From the NCBI GenBank assembly GCA_030435675.1, contig CM059625.1, positions 10,540,001-10,604,000 of the forward strand: a stretch of DNA of 64,000 nucleotides, written 5' to 3'. Shown in pieces: positions 1-10,773 of this stretch (its first letter is position 1; each line of letters begins with the position of its first letter). The notes under the pieces were generated by a model. That model worked only from the letters and a program-made list of their open reading frames with translations. It had not been told where the DNA came from and did no database searches. The stretch comes from Steinernema hermaphroditum. Lineage: Eukaryota > Nematoda > Chromadorea > Rhabditida > Steinernematidae. The translations under genes were made by a program, and so were the position numbers.

Positions 1-70
1 TGCGGTCCTCCGAAGCAAAGCGCTTCTTCAGCGAGCGCGGCGAATCGACAACCAACGTCTCCTTTGCCAT
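1..70 (-). CDS. 5' end of an unidentified gene, cut by the window edge
   Basis: Read on the minus strand, an ATG at 70-68 opens a clean frame of 23 codons that runs off the left edge. It starts MAKETLVVDSPRSLKKRF and is rich in charged residues. The following 500 bases on the plus side (upstream of this start) are non-coding in appearance and could be its promoter, shared divergently with the TNF-receptor-like gene at 618. No domain can be recognised from so few residues, so the function is unknown. The start codon is the only in-frame ATG nearby. It could also be a chance frame, as 70 bases is little evidence. Confidence 0.4.
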   Translation of the reverse strand, partial: MAKETLVVDSPRSLKKRFASEDR

Positions 71-617
71 CGCTCCCTCCGTTCCTGGCGTGATGTCAAC
101 AATCGAATCGAAGACACTACTCCGATTATTCAGTTCGAACGGTACCTAATGCAGAGTTCCGTTTTGCCCTCTGACGACTCTTTCGAACCGACCGTCTAAG
201 ATTCGTTCACAAAGGTTGCAGTGCACATGATATGTTCCTCTCCACGACAGATGACATGTATTTTTCCTATAATGTACATAAGAGAACAGTCGTATGAATT
301 CCATCACTCTCGTCTCGTCACATTATTACGGTGATCAAGTTATACTATCATTTCGAAATCCTCTGGCTTTACTTGCTAAAAAACCAAATTTCCGTAGGCT
401 CCATGCGAGTTTTGGCTGTAGTTGAAGCTTTGAACCTTATCTATCGCCGCTGTACATTTCTTTGTGTTTTTCTTGCCCCAAATAAATGTGAAAAAGCAAA
501 GCGATCATGGACAGTGACTTTGATTCTTCGTATGATTGACAGCTTCTGCGTTATCACTGGCGACAGTGGATTCTTAACAGCTTCATTGTAGAATGTTTTC
601 GCACAGTAACACCAGCC

Positions 618-1395
618 ATGATTTGTATTCGACACACGCCTCTCCTAACTCTTCTGAGTTTCTGCTTGGTGAGTTTTATAAAGTGTTATTTCTTTTTTTT
701 AATACGTAGCCAATGTAGATTCTCAGCGTTAATGGCAATAATGAATTCAGTGGCGAAGCCGTCGAGGATGTTGATGCTTGTCCTAAGGTATCGCCTTTTG
801 TAACTAATGGTTTTGAGGTCTTCGAAGGGTTCGTTCATCGGCGATTACGAAGAGTGCGAGATGTGCAGCGAATGCGGCCCAGGGTACTTTGAAGAAAAGC
901 CATGTACAAAATCATCGGACACCAAATGCGTCTGGTGCTTATCCGAAAACACGGACAAGAACGAGAATTTTGCCGTGAAATGCGGAACAGATCAGAAATC
1001 TCATCGATTTTTGGAGGACATGACGGATACCGGCTATCAAAGACGTGACAGCCCTCAGGAGTTGGGCTTCGGTAGTCTTAGAGTCTCGCTGAAATCTTTA
1101 ACAATTTGTATTCAGGAAATTCTGCCGAACAGTACGTTTTGTTCCTTTGGTGCACTCTGCTCGCCTTGATAGTTATTATGTGCCTTGCCACAGTTGCTGT
1201 GTGCTTCTTGAGAAAGCAGAACCGGTGCGTTCTACATGTGTTCAACGCGCAGCCTAACGAGGATCGTACCAGTAAGCTCTTCTAATATATTGCCAAACAG
1301 TTAACTGCGATCCACTCTCAGTAGTCTCTTACTCCGCCACTCTCCTCAAACAACAACTGGGAAAGCAGAAGTATGTGCGCCTCGAAGAAGTTTAA
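618..1395 (+). CDS. TNF-receptor-like single-pass membrane protein
   Basis: Five exons join in frame: 618-668, 719-787, 828-1071, 1116-1271 and 1322-1395, giving 197 aa. Exon 1 is a signal peptide (MICIRHTPLLTLLSFCL). Exons 2-3 carry one cysteine-rich repeat of TNF-receptor type: a CPKG start, then a C-x2-C-x2-C cluster, a GPGYF turn, and a C-x7-DTKC-x2-C ending. Exon 4 encodes about 23 hydrophobic residues (YVLFLWCTLLALIVIMCLAT onward) followed by basic FLRKQNR, a type I transmembrane segment. The cytoplasmic tail is only about 40 residues and shows no death domain. By family analogy it would bind a TNF-like ligand at the cell surface; the ligand and signalling partners are unknown. The repeat pattern is seen directly; the receptor role is inferred. 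Without the last intron the frame would stop at 1285, so a shorter tail is possible. Confidence 0.72.
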
Positions 1396-1402
1396 AGAAT
1401 CC

Positions 1403-1410
1403 ATTTTATT
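1403..1410 (-). promoter_or_regulatory. Poly(A) signal of the minus-strand gene at 1460-2116
   Basis: On the minus strand this reads AATAAAAT, about 50 bases past the stop codon of the membrane protein at 1460. It lies only 8 bases beyond the stop of the convergent TNF-receptor-like gene, so the two 3' UTRs must nearly touch or overlap. Confidence 0.5.
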
Positions 1411-1459
1411 GATATGCGCAAAAGTTTTATAATTAACGAAGAGTGCTTAACTTATGCAT

Positions 1460-2116
1460 TCACATGATAACGGAGGACTGTCGCATAACTCTTTCCGTTT
1501 CCCCTCTTAGCGTCTCGTCGTTCCTCGTTCTTCCAAACTCGCGATTATGTTGCGACAGATGAGACTGGATTTGAGGTCCCGGGAACACACGACCATCGGT
1601 TCCGGGAAAACGATTATGCGTATGCAAATGCTCTTCTATCCCTCGGCAAAGGGTTCTTTCGTCACTCAGCCGTCCGCTTTCGCGATGCAATCCAAGACGA
1701 TAATCAGCCGGATTTTGTACCGTCGCAATTAGAGCGCTTTCCGCGCGACTTGCGGATGCCGAAAGCTCGTCGCACACAACAGTCGGCGCCTCTGATGTTG
1801 ACTTAAAAGGGCGGAAGACACTGCATCCACAAGCATAACTAATTACCTTGACCGGAACCATTGGAGCTAGTGGTAAAGGTGTTTTTTTGGTGCAACTCCT
1901 TTTCTGCTGTGCCCTTCTCCGACGGTGCAAACAGAAAAAAAGCAAACAGCACACGATTAAAAGTAGGAATAACAGAAAAAGTCCCAGAAGGAGCCACACC
2001 CACCACGGAATACCAGTGAATGACCTTGCTTGTGCAGCACCAATATTTCCATTGGACCCAATTATGCCTCCGCCGGCCACAGGACGGTCTCCACCAACAC
2101 TTAAAATCAACGTCTC
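1460..2116 (-). CDS. C-terminal exon(s) of a single-pass membrane protein
   Basis: The frame encodes a glycine-rich extracellular stalk, the strong membrane helix GIPWWVWLLLGLFLLFLLLI and its CCLLFFCLH continuation, then the stop-transfer RRRR and a polar cytoplasmic tail ending RQSSVIM. There is no ATG at its left end: the reading frame enters from an acceptor (ATATTCAG) just before 2116, so this is the 3' part of a larger gene whose earlier exons lie upstream on the minus strand and were not identified. A 45-nt in-frame stretch (about 1806-1850) with GT-AG ends is probably an intron inside it. No family can be named. The tail is rich in Arg, Ser and His and lacks an obvious kinase or adaptor domain. 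The neighbouring TNF-receptor-like gene is convergent, so the two are not co-transcribed. Confidence 0.6.
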   Translation of the reverse strand, partial: ETLILSVGGDRPVAGGGIIGSNGNIGAAQARSFTGIPWWVWLLLGLFLLFLLLIVCCLLFFCLHRRRRAQQKRSCTKKTPLPLAPMVPVKVISYACGCSVFRPFKSTSEAPTVVCDELSASASRAESALIATVQNPADYRLGLHRESGRLSDERTLCRGIEEHLHTHNRFPGTDGRVFPGPQIQSHLSQHNREFGRTRNDETLRGETERVMRQSSVIM

Positions 2117-2159
2117 CTGAATATCGTTAAATTCCGACAAGAGAGGCTTTCTTTCGCAG

Positions 2160-5100
2160 GCTTGCTAAAAGCTGAGGTCATTCGAATCGAATACTAGTCA
2201 CATGCCTCAGCGCATCCGCAGCATTCAATAATTTTGATTCTGCATTCTATATGTACCACCGGTTCTTTCGGCACAAAGTGGATTATAGTTCGTTTGATAG
2301 CGCCAGGAATGTTGTATTGCGTTGTTTCCCATTTTTTTACAAATATGCGATCGCCCAGGAAACACCTATAAATAACTTTGTAACATTACTAAAGGTCAAG
2401 CCTATCTCATACCCATAGTTATCAATGAAACGACTTTGTCCATTGTACAAGCAGTGCTGAAGCAGATAATCATGCGACTGTGTGTCCACTAATGTTATGT
2501 CCAACGAATAAGGCATTCCTGGTTGAATCGAACCTAAACAAACTGTAGCAAAATGCCCAACTACCCCGCCAGCTAACCTCGTAAATCGTGCTGGAACAAC
2601 TCATCATATAAACTTATGTGTCCATTGTGAAGAGTGATGGAAGGCTTGGCCAGATGCCCGTATAGTAGATGGAAACATGTAAGAAATATGAAAAGTGTGG
2701 TGAGGATGAACCCCATTGAAACGAAGAATAAAATCAGCCCGTAGCAAGATGATCGTACAGTGGTAGTGAGGAGCTGGGCTGTCCGCGAGGCTTATGAATC
2801 TTCTGATTCACAAATCAATTTACGACCACGGTCCATTCAAGAGGAGGACGCCACTGTAGCTGCACCACAAATATAAAGCACACAAAAACTCGAACGTTGC
2901 ATGGTCAAATACAGCGATGAGTCAAGAATTGCTATTTTCCATCGATATTCACGTCTTTAATTGCCTTTTTCTCACTACTTGGCATTTAAGACTTCTGTAG
3001 AACAGGTGACGTTTGCAGAGCATAAGCTCGAGATATATTGTCAGATACCGTAATTCTCAGCACTCTTAAGATTTAATTGCGACGTACTTCATGGAAAGAT
3101 AGCATGTGGTCGATCTCATCCATCAGATCGGTTATTTAGATAAGGAAACGTAGCTCAATGTCACTTTGTTTAGGTCCTCCTTCCCACCATCGGCTCCTCT
3201 CCAAAGATGCTTGGCGCTGGGAAACCTCAACATTCGCACATTGATCGTTATCCTTCTTCCATCAAATAAACGCCGTCATGAACGTTATTCATTCCAGCCA
3301 TCTTTTGTTTGACCATTCGCACTTGTTCACCCTTTCCTACAACAGTTACTCGGGCGCGCAAGGCGGTCATTGTTCGTTATTGTTGTAAGATCTGTCCAAT
3401 TACCATAAAGGTCTATAGTTGGCCGGCAACCGTTCCCTTTCCTGTGTACCGAGGTCAGGTTTTTGTCGTCGCTTTTATGATGGGTACCGCACCTTTGTTT
3501 CGCTAGCGCACTTATGTCGCGGCTTAACCTTCTTTGATAGCTCATTCGTTGACCTTTTGAGGAGCTTAGCGCACCGTTACCTACACGTTCCCACACCTTC
3601 AGGCAGTATCTCTTTTTTGAACATAACGACATTTCGGCGGCAGGCAACAATGTCAGTCGTAAAAACTTGTTATCGCCTGAGAACTGCGAAAAGTTAGAGT
3701 TCTCACCTACAGATGCCCGTTAGATGTCGGTTATAGATCGCAATGCTATATTGTAGATCGCTATGCTCAACTACCAGCTGCCAAGTGAATGTATTAATTC
3801 CTTTCACCATTTCCGCACATCCCGTATGACAGTTAGAGGACGATGAGAAACTTTGTGCGGTATGGCGCGACCGTGCGCGCGCTTAGTCGTTGTCCTTTAG
3901 TGAAGCCGTGCATTCAGTACCGGACCGCATGCTAATTAGGGTGCCACGGCGAGTAAAGACCTTTTCTTTGAGCACGAACACCGAGCTACCCTTCGCCCCT
4001 CAGTGCGCTATCCTTCGTCAAGCACCAAACTCGTTCTAAACGTGCGCGGGCGCCCCTCGACTGTTCGCATTTTGCGGCCTATCATTTTCAGCTCAACATA
4101 TTTTCGTTCTTCCTTTACAATCACAAGCATTCCTCTCCCAGTGTAGCGGAAGTTCATTTCTAATGTATCACTAGTGCTCTTTTTCGACCGACGACTGGAG
4201 AACAACGTCCCGCAAAGTTGTTTCTTCTCTCCATATGTCGCAGCTGTAGATCTTGAACTGCACTTATATCCTATTGTGCGTTGCGCTTTTAATCGAAAAG
4301 ATGCGTGCAAATTTATACCTCCGGTCCCCTTACTTACGACGATACTGTTTCCCTTGTTCAACCTGCGCGAATCGTTTCTGTCGGAGTTTAACGATTTCTT
4401 GATCAAGAAAGTGTCGGCCACTGCAAACACCCTATCGTTACCAATGATCCATTCTATCGCATTTGCGCAGTGGAACTCGACTGGAAATGATCGTATTTGA
4501 CCTTTCTCTGATAAACTTCAGCTTTTTGTTTTAGCTTCCTCTTTTGTAGCGAAATTAAACTTGTTGATAATTGTGAATCGATACTGATCATATGCCCAGA
4601 GAATAAGTTAACTCCGTACAGTCGTTTGCTTCATAGTGCAAGAACAATTCACTACTACTAAGCGGTTATGTTTGAGTAAAATATGCGTAATGTGATGCCA
4701 AATACGCCTGAAATCTGTGGCAAGATTAGCATAGCCACCATTGGAAGAAGGAGCTCTAGAACGGTCGAGGTCACACCGATTATCGTCGGTGACCGAAGTG
4801 GCGTTGGCGTTTACGGCGTTGACCACCGACTCGTAGACTCCTTTTTGTCTCTACAAGGACCCAACTTGGGCCGTTGACCAGTCTTGCGATCAATGCGTGG
4901 GAGCGCACACCTACACATGCTGCGCGCACCTTTTTCATGAATGACCTAGCGTCCATTGCATACTTTTTGCCTTTCACAAACGGCAGGATCCCCTTACGGA
5001 AGTGCCTTTGCACTTTGCATAACAGTTCTTCAAACGACTTCTTCAACAAATCTGTTACTGAACTGACCGCTCCTTCGTCATCCCGCGCAGGTGTTGAAGA

Positions 5101-5434
5101 GAAATCGCTTGTCGCTATTTTATCCTGTCGTGTCCCTTCGTTGGTGTCGCCTCGATTGACGCGCGCAGTGGCATATCGTCGGTTGGTTCTATCTCTCGCG
5201 CAGTCCCCTCGCGCCACAGTATGACCTCTCTCTCCCTCTTTTCTCTCAATCCGATTCCGCCGCTCGTTTGCACCACCACACTGACCGTTCCTTCGTCATT
5301 CGATGATTGTTCTCGAGAGAAATCCGTGCGTTACATATGTGTTTCAACAACGTTGTTTTGCTGTACACAGTATTTCGCGTTGGCGTGTCTGAGATGTGTA
5401 TTTCATTGGACAATTTTTCAGAAACAAGCGAGTA
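2160..5434. other. Gene-poor stretch with unsupported ORFs
   Basis: Short open frames occur on both strands (for example minus-strand frames at 4008-4430 and 4780-5217), but none joins to a recognisable domain and overlapping frames are equally open. It may hold 5' exons of the minus-strand membrane protein and the promoter of the Ig gene at 5435. Two related segments, near 5060 and 5280, share ACTGACCG-TCCTTCGTCAT and a following GAGAAATC, which points to an old local repeat instead of a coding exon. Confidence 0.4.
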
Positions 5435-8400
5435 ATGTCCCGTCTTGTGGCGTTCTTCGCCATCGGACTTTTGGCATCGTCCTATGGTGAGTATTTCGAA
5501 ATTGCGTTTTCATTAGTATGAAGATACATTAGACGCACCCTTGTCGAAGAAAGTAACTGTCATCCTTCCGACACGACACATTGTATCTGCTCTTATCACT
5601 CCCTCTTATCTCTGTCTTAACACCATGTCAGCGATTTCCGATAATAGTCTCTAATCCAATTACGCGCCTTTGTAACATTCCTGCGCATGCACAGTAGGAA
5701 ATCAAATGGTAGTTCAAAGTGACCTCCAATTCACCCCACAAAATCAATTTTTGACTAAACTGCAATACTTGTTTGGCCGACTTGAATAGTCACATAGAAG
5801 AGAAGATGTCGAAAAGCGGTTCTCCAAAGTGAGTCACTTATCTTCCCGTTGTCATTGTTCCGGCGCCCGAAAATAACTCATCGATAATATCGTAAATGCC
5901 AACAGTCACAATCAGATTCATAAAATGCATATTACTTCAACAGCATAACTTGTTGCAGGGCAAATGCAAGTACCGCAAGCCCAAGTGAAAATATCGGACC
6001 AGCCCTTCCCGGTAGCCAATGCTCAACAACTCAGTCAAGTCGTGTGGACAGTTCTTGGAACATCTTCGCAAGAAACTATTTATTGTGTATCGGAAGCCCC
6101 GGTCAGCCAGCTGCGGTTTGTGTGCATCGACTGTCTACAGCGAAACATAACCGACATGGTTGACGTCCTCAGTTCAGCTCAGGATTTGACGCGAAGCGCA
6201 GGATTTCCGGTAAGCTTCTTTTCGTATCATGAGGTCGGATTTTCGAATTTACCAACAAATGACCCTCAACGAAACGAAAAATACTAATCACGACACTTAA
6301 AAAGATCAGATTTTTGTACTGCTGGCATGTTAACCGGCACAGAAATGCATTTTGTAATTTTAGTATTTGATAATCTGGTAATCTCACAACAGAAAGAGTA
6401 AAAAGAGTAATTCAACGAAACGGCGGATCATATTCATCCAACTAATTTTAGACCGTCTCCCTCCGCAATATTGCAGTGAATCCTAATTGGACAGGAGCCC
6501 AAATTATGTGCCAGGCGGCTTTGAACGGCGCCGCCATTGATTCTGCTCCTGCGGTCATCGACGTCCGCTACCTTCGCCAACCGCATGTTGTCGATCAAAG
6601 TGGACAGGGGCCGATTCTTTTGCCAAACCAAGGATATCGTTTCTATGTCGAGTGCGCACGTGGTGCCGATGGTAATTGCCAGTCGGGATCGCGCCGTAAA
6701 ACTCTGCGATGTGCGGTGCAAGCACACCCTCCCGCGACAGTCTACAGATGGCTACGAAACGGCGTTCCCACCAAGTATAAAATTCACAGCGAAACTTGTT
6801 GTTGACTGCTGATTTTATAGTGGCAATAGCGCGGAATTCACTATTGGAACTGAAATGATTGGACAATCAATCCAATGTGCAGCTAACAACGGACTTTACT
6901 CTGACGCTGACATGCCTACTTCTCAAGCAGTTCAGATTGATCCATACAGTAAGTGCTTTCGGTGTTATTTTTTTGCATATTATATACATTTTAGCGGCTG
7001 CTCGTCTTGTGCAAGATAACTTCCAGAAAATCCAGTCGGCGGCTCCTTTTCAGCCTGGAAACCGTATTGAAATCAACCAACAATTCCTCCTCGGTTGTCA
7101 AGTAGAAGGATACCCTCGCCCGATCGTGTTTTGGAAGCTCCGCCGTCCTAACGGACAGGTATGTGTTTAATATTGCAGAAGCTTAGGTAGTTTACTAAAG
7201 TAATAACTACTGTTTGCTTAACGCGCGTTTCGTGACCTCTCAGGCCGACCTGTGTCCGTTTCCCCACTCGAATAACGCTCGCTTTTCAGATTGTCGATGC
7301 TCCATGCCCTCAAGGCTATGAAGGCCAATATCAAGAAGCAGAAGCTCCTCGCTTGCCGTCTAACATTGTGGTATGTTGCATGACTGTAATCGTGCGAATG
7401 AAGTATATACCTTTATAGCGTCTGAACGCACTATGTGCTTTGAGGATATCCAATTACTCGCATTCGGGACAATACTGGTGTTCAGCTTGCTCGTATGTGT
7501 CACAGGGAACCCCGGAATGCTCTCCTAGCCTCGACAGCCCAGGTCAAAATACACTTAGCGTCCATGTCCAAGGAGCACCCATGCAATCGGAAACCCCTCC
7601 AATGATCGAGCAAGTAAGATCCCACACGATTTTGTGAACACACGGTTTCATGTTCGTAATTTAGACTCCCACCGGAGAAAGTGCCGTGGTGACTGTCCAT
7701 TTCTGCGCAGATCCTGCACCCCGCCCACCTCGAGAAGTAGTCTTCTCCATTAATCAGAATGATTTGCAAATGGGACAGTCTTGGCAGAACTTCCGATTCG
7801 AGGGAATGAATCAAAATAACAGCACGCCAAACTGCTACTCCGCCCGTCTTCACATCTCGGCTATTTCTAACGATGTTCAGTCTCATCAAGTGATGTTGAA
7901 GCTTCAGAATCAGTACGGACAAAAACAGTAGGAATTTTCCCGGCATTCCAGTTAGGAAGCATTTAATTTCAGCATTCCTGTTCCCCTCGATGACCTTCTG
8001 GGAGGCAACAGCCTGAGTTCTGGTGAACTGTCCGGTTGGATAATCGCTCTCCTTGTCTTTCTTGGAATTGCATTGCTGGTGGCCTTAGTTATTGTTTGCT
8101 GCGTGCGTAAACATCTGTTTTGCTTTAACCGTAAGTTATACTTCGCGTAGGTTTTAGTCTGTGTAATCTGGCGTTTTTTAGAAGTAAAAGGGACTGAATC
8201 GGAATACGACGGAAAGGCCTCAAAGTCCAAGTGAGCAAGCAAATCGCATTCCGCGTTAATCGTTTTTATTTCAGTTTACATGTACATGAAAATTATTCCG
8301 AAGACATCAATGGCAGCAGAAACGTGTATCCGGTGCATGCAGGCAGCACGCTGAACTCGACCATGGACAACGGTTACCCCGACTACCAGGACCACCAGGT

Positions 8401-8847
8401 TTACTTGAGTCGCGAAGCCGTTGTTTGAAAGCACTCAACTTTCTCTCTTCCCTCACTTCTCCTCCACCTTCGCTACCCTGATGCAATGGCGAGGTCTGCT
8501 CCTCAATTTACTAACACTAACCCCCACTAACCCTCAACGGTCACAGTTCTCCTACCAGGGGAGCAGGCCGCGTCACATACTCGAACCGTTTTTCAAGGAA
8601 ACCATTTCAGAGTCCCTACGATGCTGCTCTTCAAGCTGCCTATTCCGATTCGCGCATGTCTTCTGTGTAACAGCTTCATCCCTTCACCTTTCTTCTTCGT
8701 CTTCTATTCTTCTCTCTCTTCAATGTACTATGAAGTGAGCTAACTCATGTCAATGATGCGAACAATGGTTAATTTCAGAAATACAACCCATATAATAACC
8801 ACGAAGGTCTCATCTATGCTGAATTGGCTCTCTCTCAAACCCCATGA
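5435..8847 (+). CDS. Ig-domain type I membrane receptor
   Basis: Exon 1 (5435-5486) is a signal peptide, MSRLVAFFAIGLLASSYG. Further exons at 5959-6209, 6452-about 6773, about 6821-6949, about 6996-7158, about 7291-7370, about 7420-7611, 7665-7928, about 7973-8130 and onward join in frame. The ectodomain has Ig-like segments with paired cysteines and tryptophans (YRWLRNG, FWKLRRPNG, SGQYWCSACS) and N-glycosylation sequons. A transmembrane helix (WIIALLVFLGIALLVALVIV) follows, then CCVRKH. The cytoplasmic tail is short and tyrosine-rich (YPDYQDHQ). Splicing to the exon at 8779-8847 ends the protein GLIYAELALSQTP; reading through the donor at 8399 instead ends VYLSREAVV at 8428. The domains point to cell adhesion or recognition at the plasma membrane; I cannot assign an orthologue. 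Phases are consistent at each junction I checked. Confidence is high for an Ig receptor, lower for individual exon edges. Confidence 0.8.
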
Positions 8848-9254
8848 TTTCGTTGCCAGAAGCTGCTCCATTGTAATCTCCTAGTGAAGTTATACAACTC
8901 ACTTATTCCTCCCTCTCACTCCCTCTTTCTCCATTTACGGGTTATTGTAGCAGTGAGTAAACTAAAGTAGCATAACAATCGTTGACGTAGCATTTTGTTG
9001 TTGTCTGCTATTGGCCTCATTTTATTCAATTTTTGTTGTTTCTTTCTCTGTGGTGCTCACTTGGCATAGCCTTTCCCGTATTGTGTAATGTTGCCTATGT
9101 TTTACACTTTGTGTACATAATTTCAATGTACCGGTATTGGTTCAATTCACTAATCTTCAGATGCGCCTTGGGTGCTATTTAAAACCTATTGTACAATGTC
9201 CTAGTGTACATTGTTTATCCAGGATGCCTTTATTGTTGTGGAAGTTTCTCATTT

Positions 9255-9260
9255 AATAAA
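9255..9260 (+). promoter_or_regulatory. Poly(A) signal of the Ig receptor gene
   Basis: AATAAA lies about 400 bases after the distal stop codon at 8845-8847, implying a moderate 3' UTR. The region between is AT-rich and non-coding. Confidence 0.6.
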
Positions 9261-9885
9261 AGAAAGATATAGCAGTTGACCGTCTGGTTGATAAAGCACC
9301 GTCGTTGTAAAGAAAATACTTAATATTGAGCCAATTTCAAGTCCAATAGAATAAGAGGTGCAGGTTAGCAGCTTAGCGGTGGACTAAAACAACAAGGAAC
9401 CTCGACATCGCCATACGTGCGCATGAAAGCTTCTGAGCGCTCATAATAAACGCATATTATTCGTTCATCATGTATTTGTTAAGATCGTTTTTTACAAGAG
9501 TGAGTGGCTTGGCGTGAAAGGGTCGTGTTTATTTCACTTCCGCAAAGGAATGCTGCTGGGCGGATAATTTTTTTAACTATTTCTAATTTGACAATGTCTG
9601 TGCATTTTGGTCGTTTAAGCAATTCGCGGCGCTTGAACTTCCTCTGTCAGGGAACAAGTGAACGTTGAGAGTTTGTGCTGCAACTGCTGTCGGTCCCGGA
9701 ACGAACAACCTTAGTTGTAGAATACGTGCAGTTGACTATGATTTCGCGTGTCTCTTCAACGCCTATCGCGGCGAAAAATATTGGTGCTTTTGCATTTTTG
9801 CGATTTGTTTTTGTTTGTGCGGCATGTCTTACGCGAGTGTTTATTTATTTTCATTCCTTTGTATGTGTTCATTTCAGGTATCATA

Positions 9886-10383
9886 ATGAGCTTCCTCGCC
9901 CGTGCGTCCGCCGTCGCTCTTCGAAGCCGCTCGGCTATCTGTACTTCCATCTGTTCGAAATCCTTGATGGCCACCTCTGCTAAAACCTTGGCTCCTGCTG
10001 CTGGAGCTAGCATTGCTCCCGCCGATGGTCATGGTGCTCATTTCAAGGTTGAACGTTACTGGGCTGCGGCCATGCTCCCCCTTATTCCTGCTTCTTATTT
10101 CGTTCATGGTCCCGTCATGGATGTTGCTCTTTCCGTGGCTCTTGTTCTTCACATTCATTGGTATGCGACATAATAAGCTGTCCCATCTGAGCATATTTGC
10201 TTTAGGGGAGCTGCTGGAGTCATCCAAGATTATGCCCGTCCTTTTGTCATTGGTGAAACTCTCGCTGCTGCTGCTCGAGCTTCTGGATATCTCATTACTC
10301 TTCTGCTTATCGTCGGTCTGTTCCACTTCAACTACAACGATGTCGGACTTACTCGTGCTTTTGAAATGGTCTTCAGCCTCTAA
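9886..10383 (+). CDS. sdhd-1: Succinate dehydrogenase membrane anchor subunit (SDHD)
   Basis: Two exons, 9886-10160 and 10206-10383, encode 150 aa. The N-terminus is Arg/Ser/Ala-rich with almost no acidic residues ([20 protein letters not shown]), typical of a mitochondrial import signal. The mature part has three hydrophobic helices: [17 protein letters not shown], the helix ending LVLHIHWG with the conserved histidine that should coordinate haem b, and [18 protein letters not shown], where the family's DYA (Q-DYARPF) and quinone-site tyrosines are present. The protein anchors complex II in the inner membrane and passes electrons from succinate to quinone. A ...TTTCAG acceptor only 10 bases before the start suggests a 5' UTR intron or spliced-leader site. 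The small 45-nt intron is typical of this contig. Length matches the family. Confidence 0.9.
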
Positions 10384-10773
10384 TGGAGATGAGCTCGGTG
10401 TGTTTAGATACCTGTGTGCGTCGATAGTAGCCTATTGTACATGTATTAAAACATAAAGGAATTATGTGCTATGTTCTGTGCTAACTCTCAACGAATTAGA
10501 AGTAGTATTCTCCTTTTTGGTTGTCGGATAAGGTGTTCTAGAAATCTCTGTTTTCAACCTTGCAGTAGTCGCGCTCGGAGGATTCACTGTAGTTCTTGGG
10601 GTGTGCTTATTCAATTTGTTAATAGAGTGCATTAGTACTACTGGAATTCCCAAGGTGAAGACGTGCGGTAATTGTCCGCTTTCAGCGCCGCCCAGTTTTG
10701 TAAATTTGCGTGAGAAAGTGGATGGCAATGGAACAGTTCGGTTGAGTTCGCAGAGCTGTTTGAGGCACCACGC

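Noticed and set aside
4780..5217. 145-codon minus-strand frame upstream of the Ig receptor
   Set aside because: The opposite strand is open over the same interval (4874-5224), there is no domain, and a related repeat segment lies just outside it near 5280; it looks like chance.
9665..10326. Alternative frames over the SDHD gene
   Set aside because: The SDHD frame matches a known family end to end across its intron, so the others are shadows.
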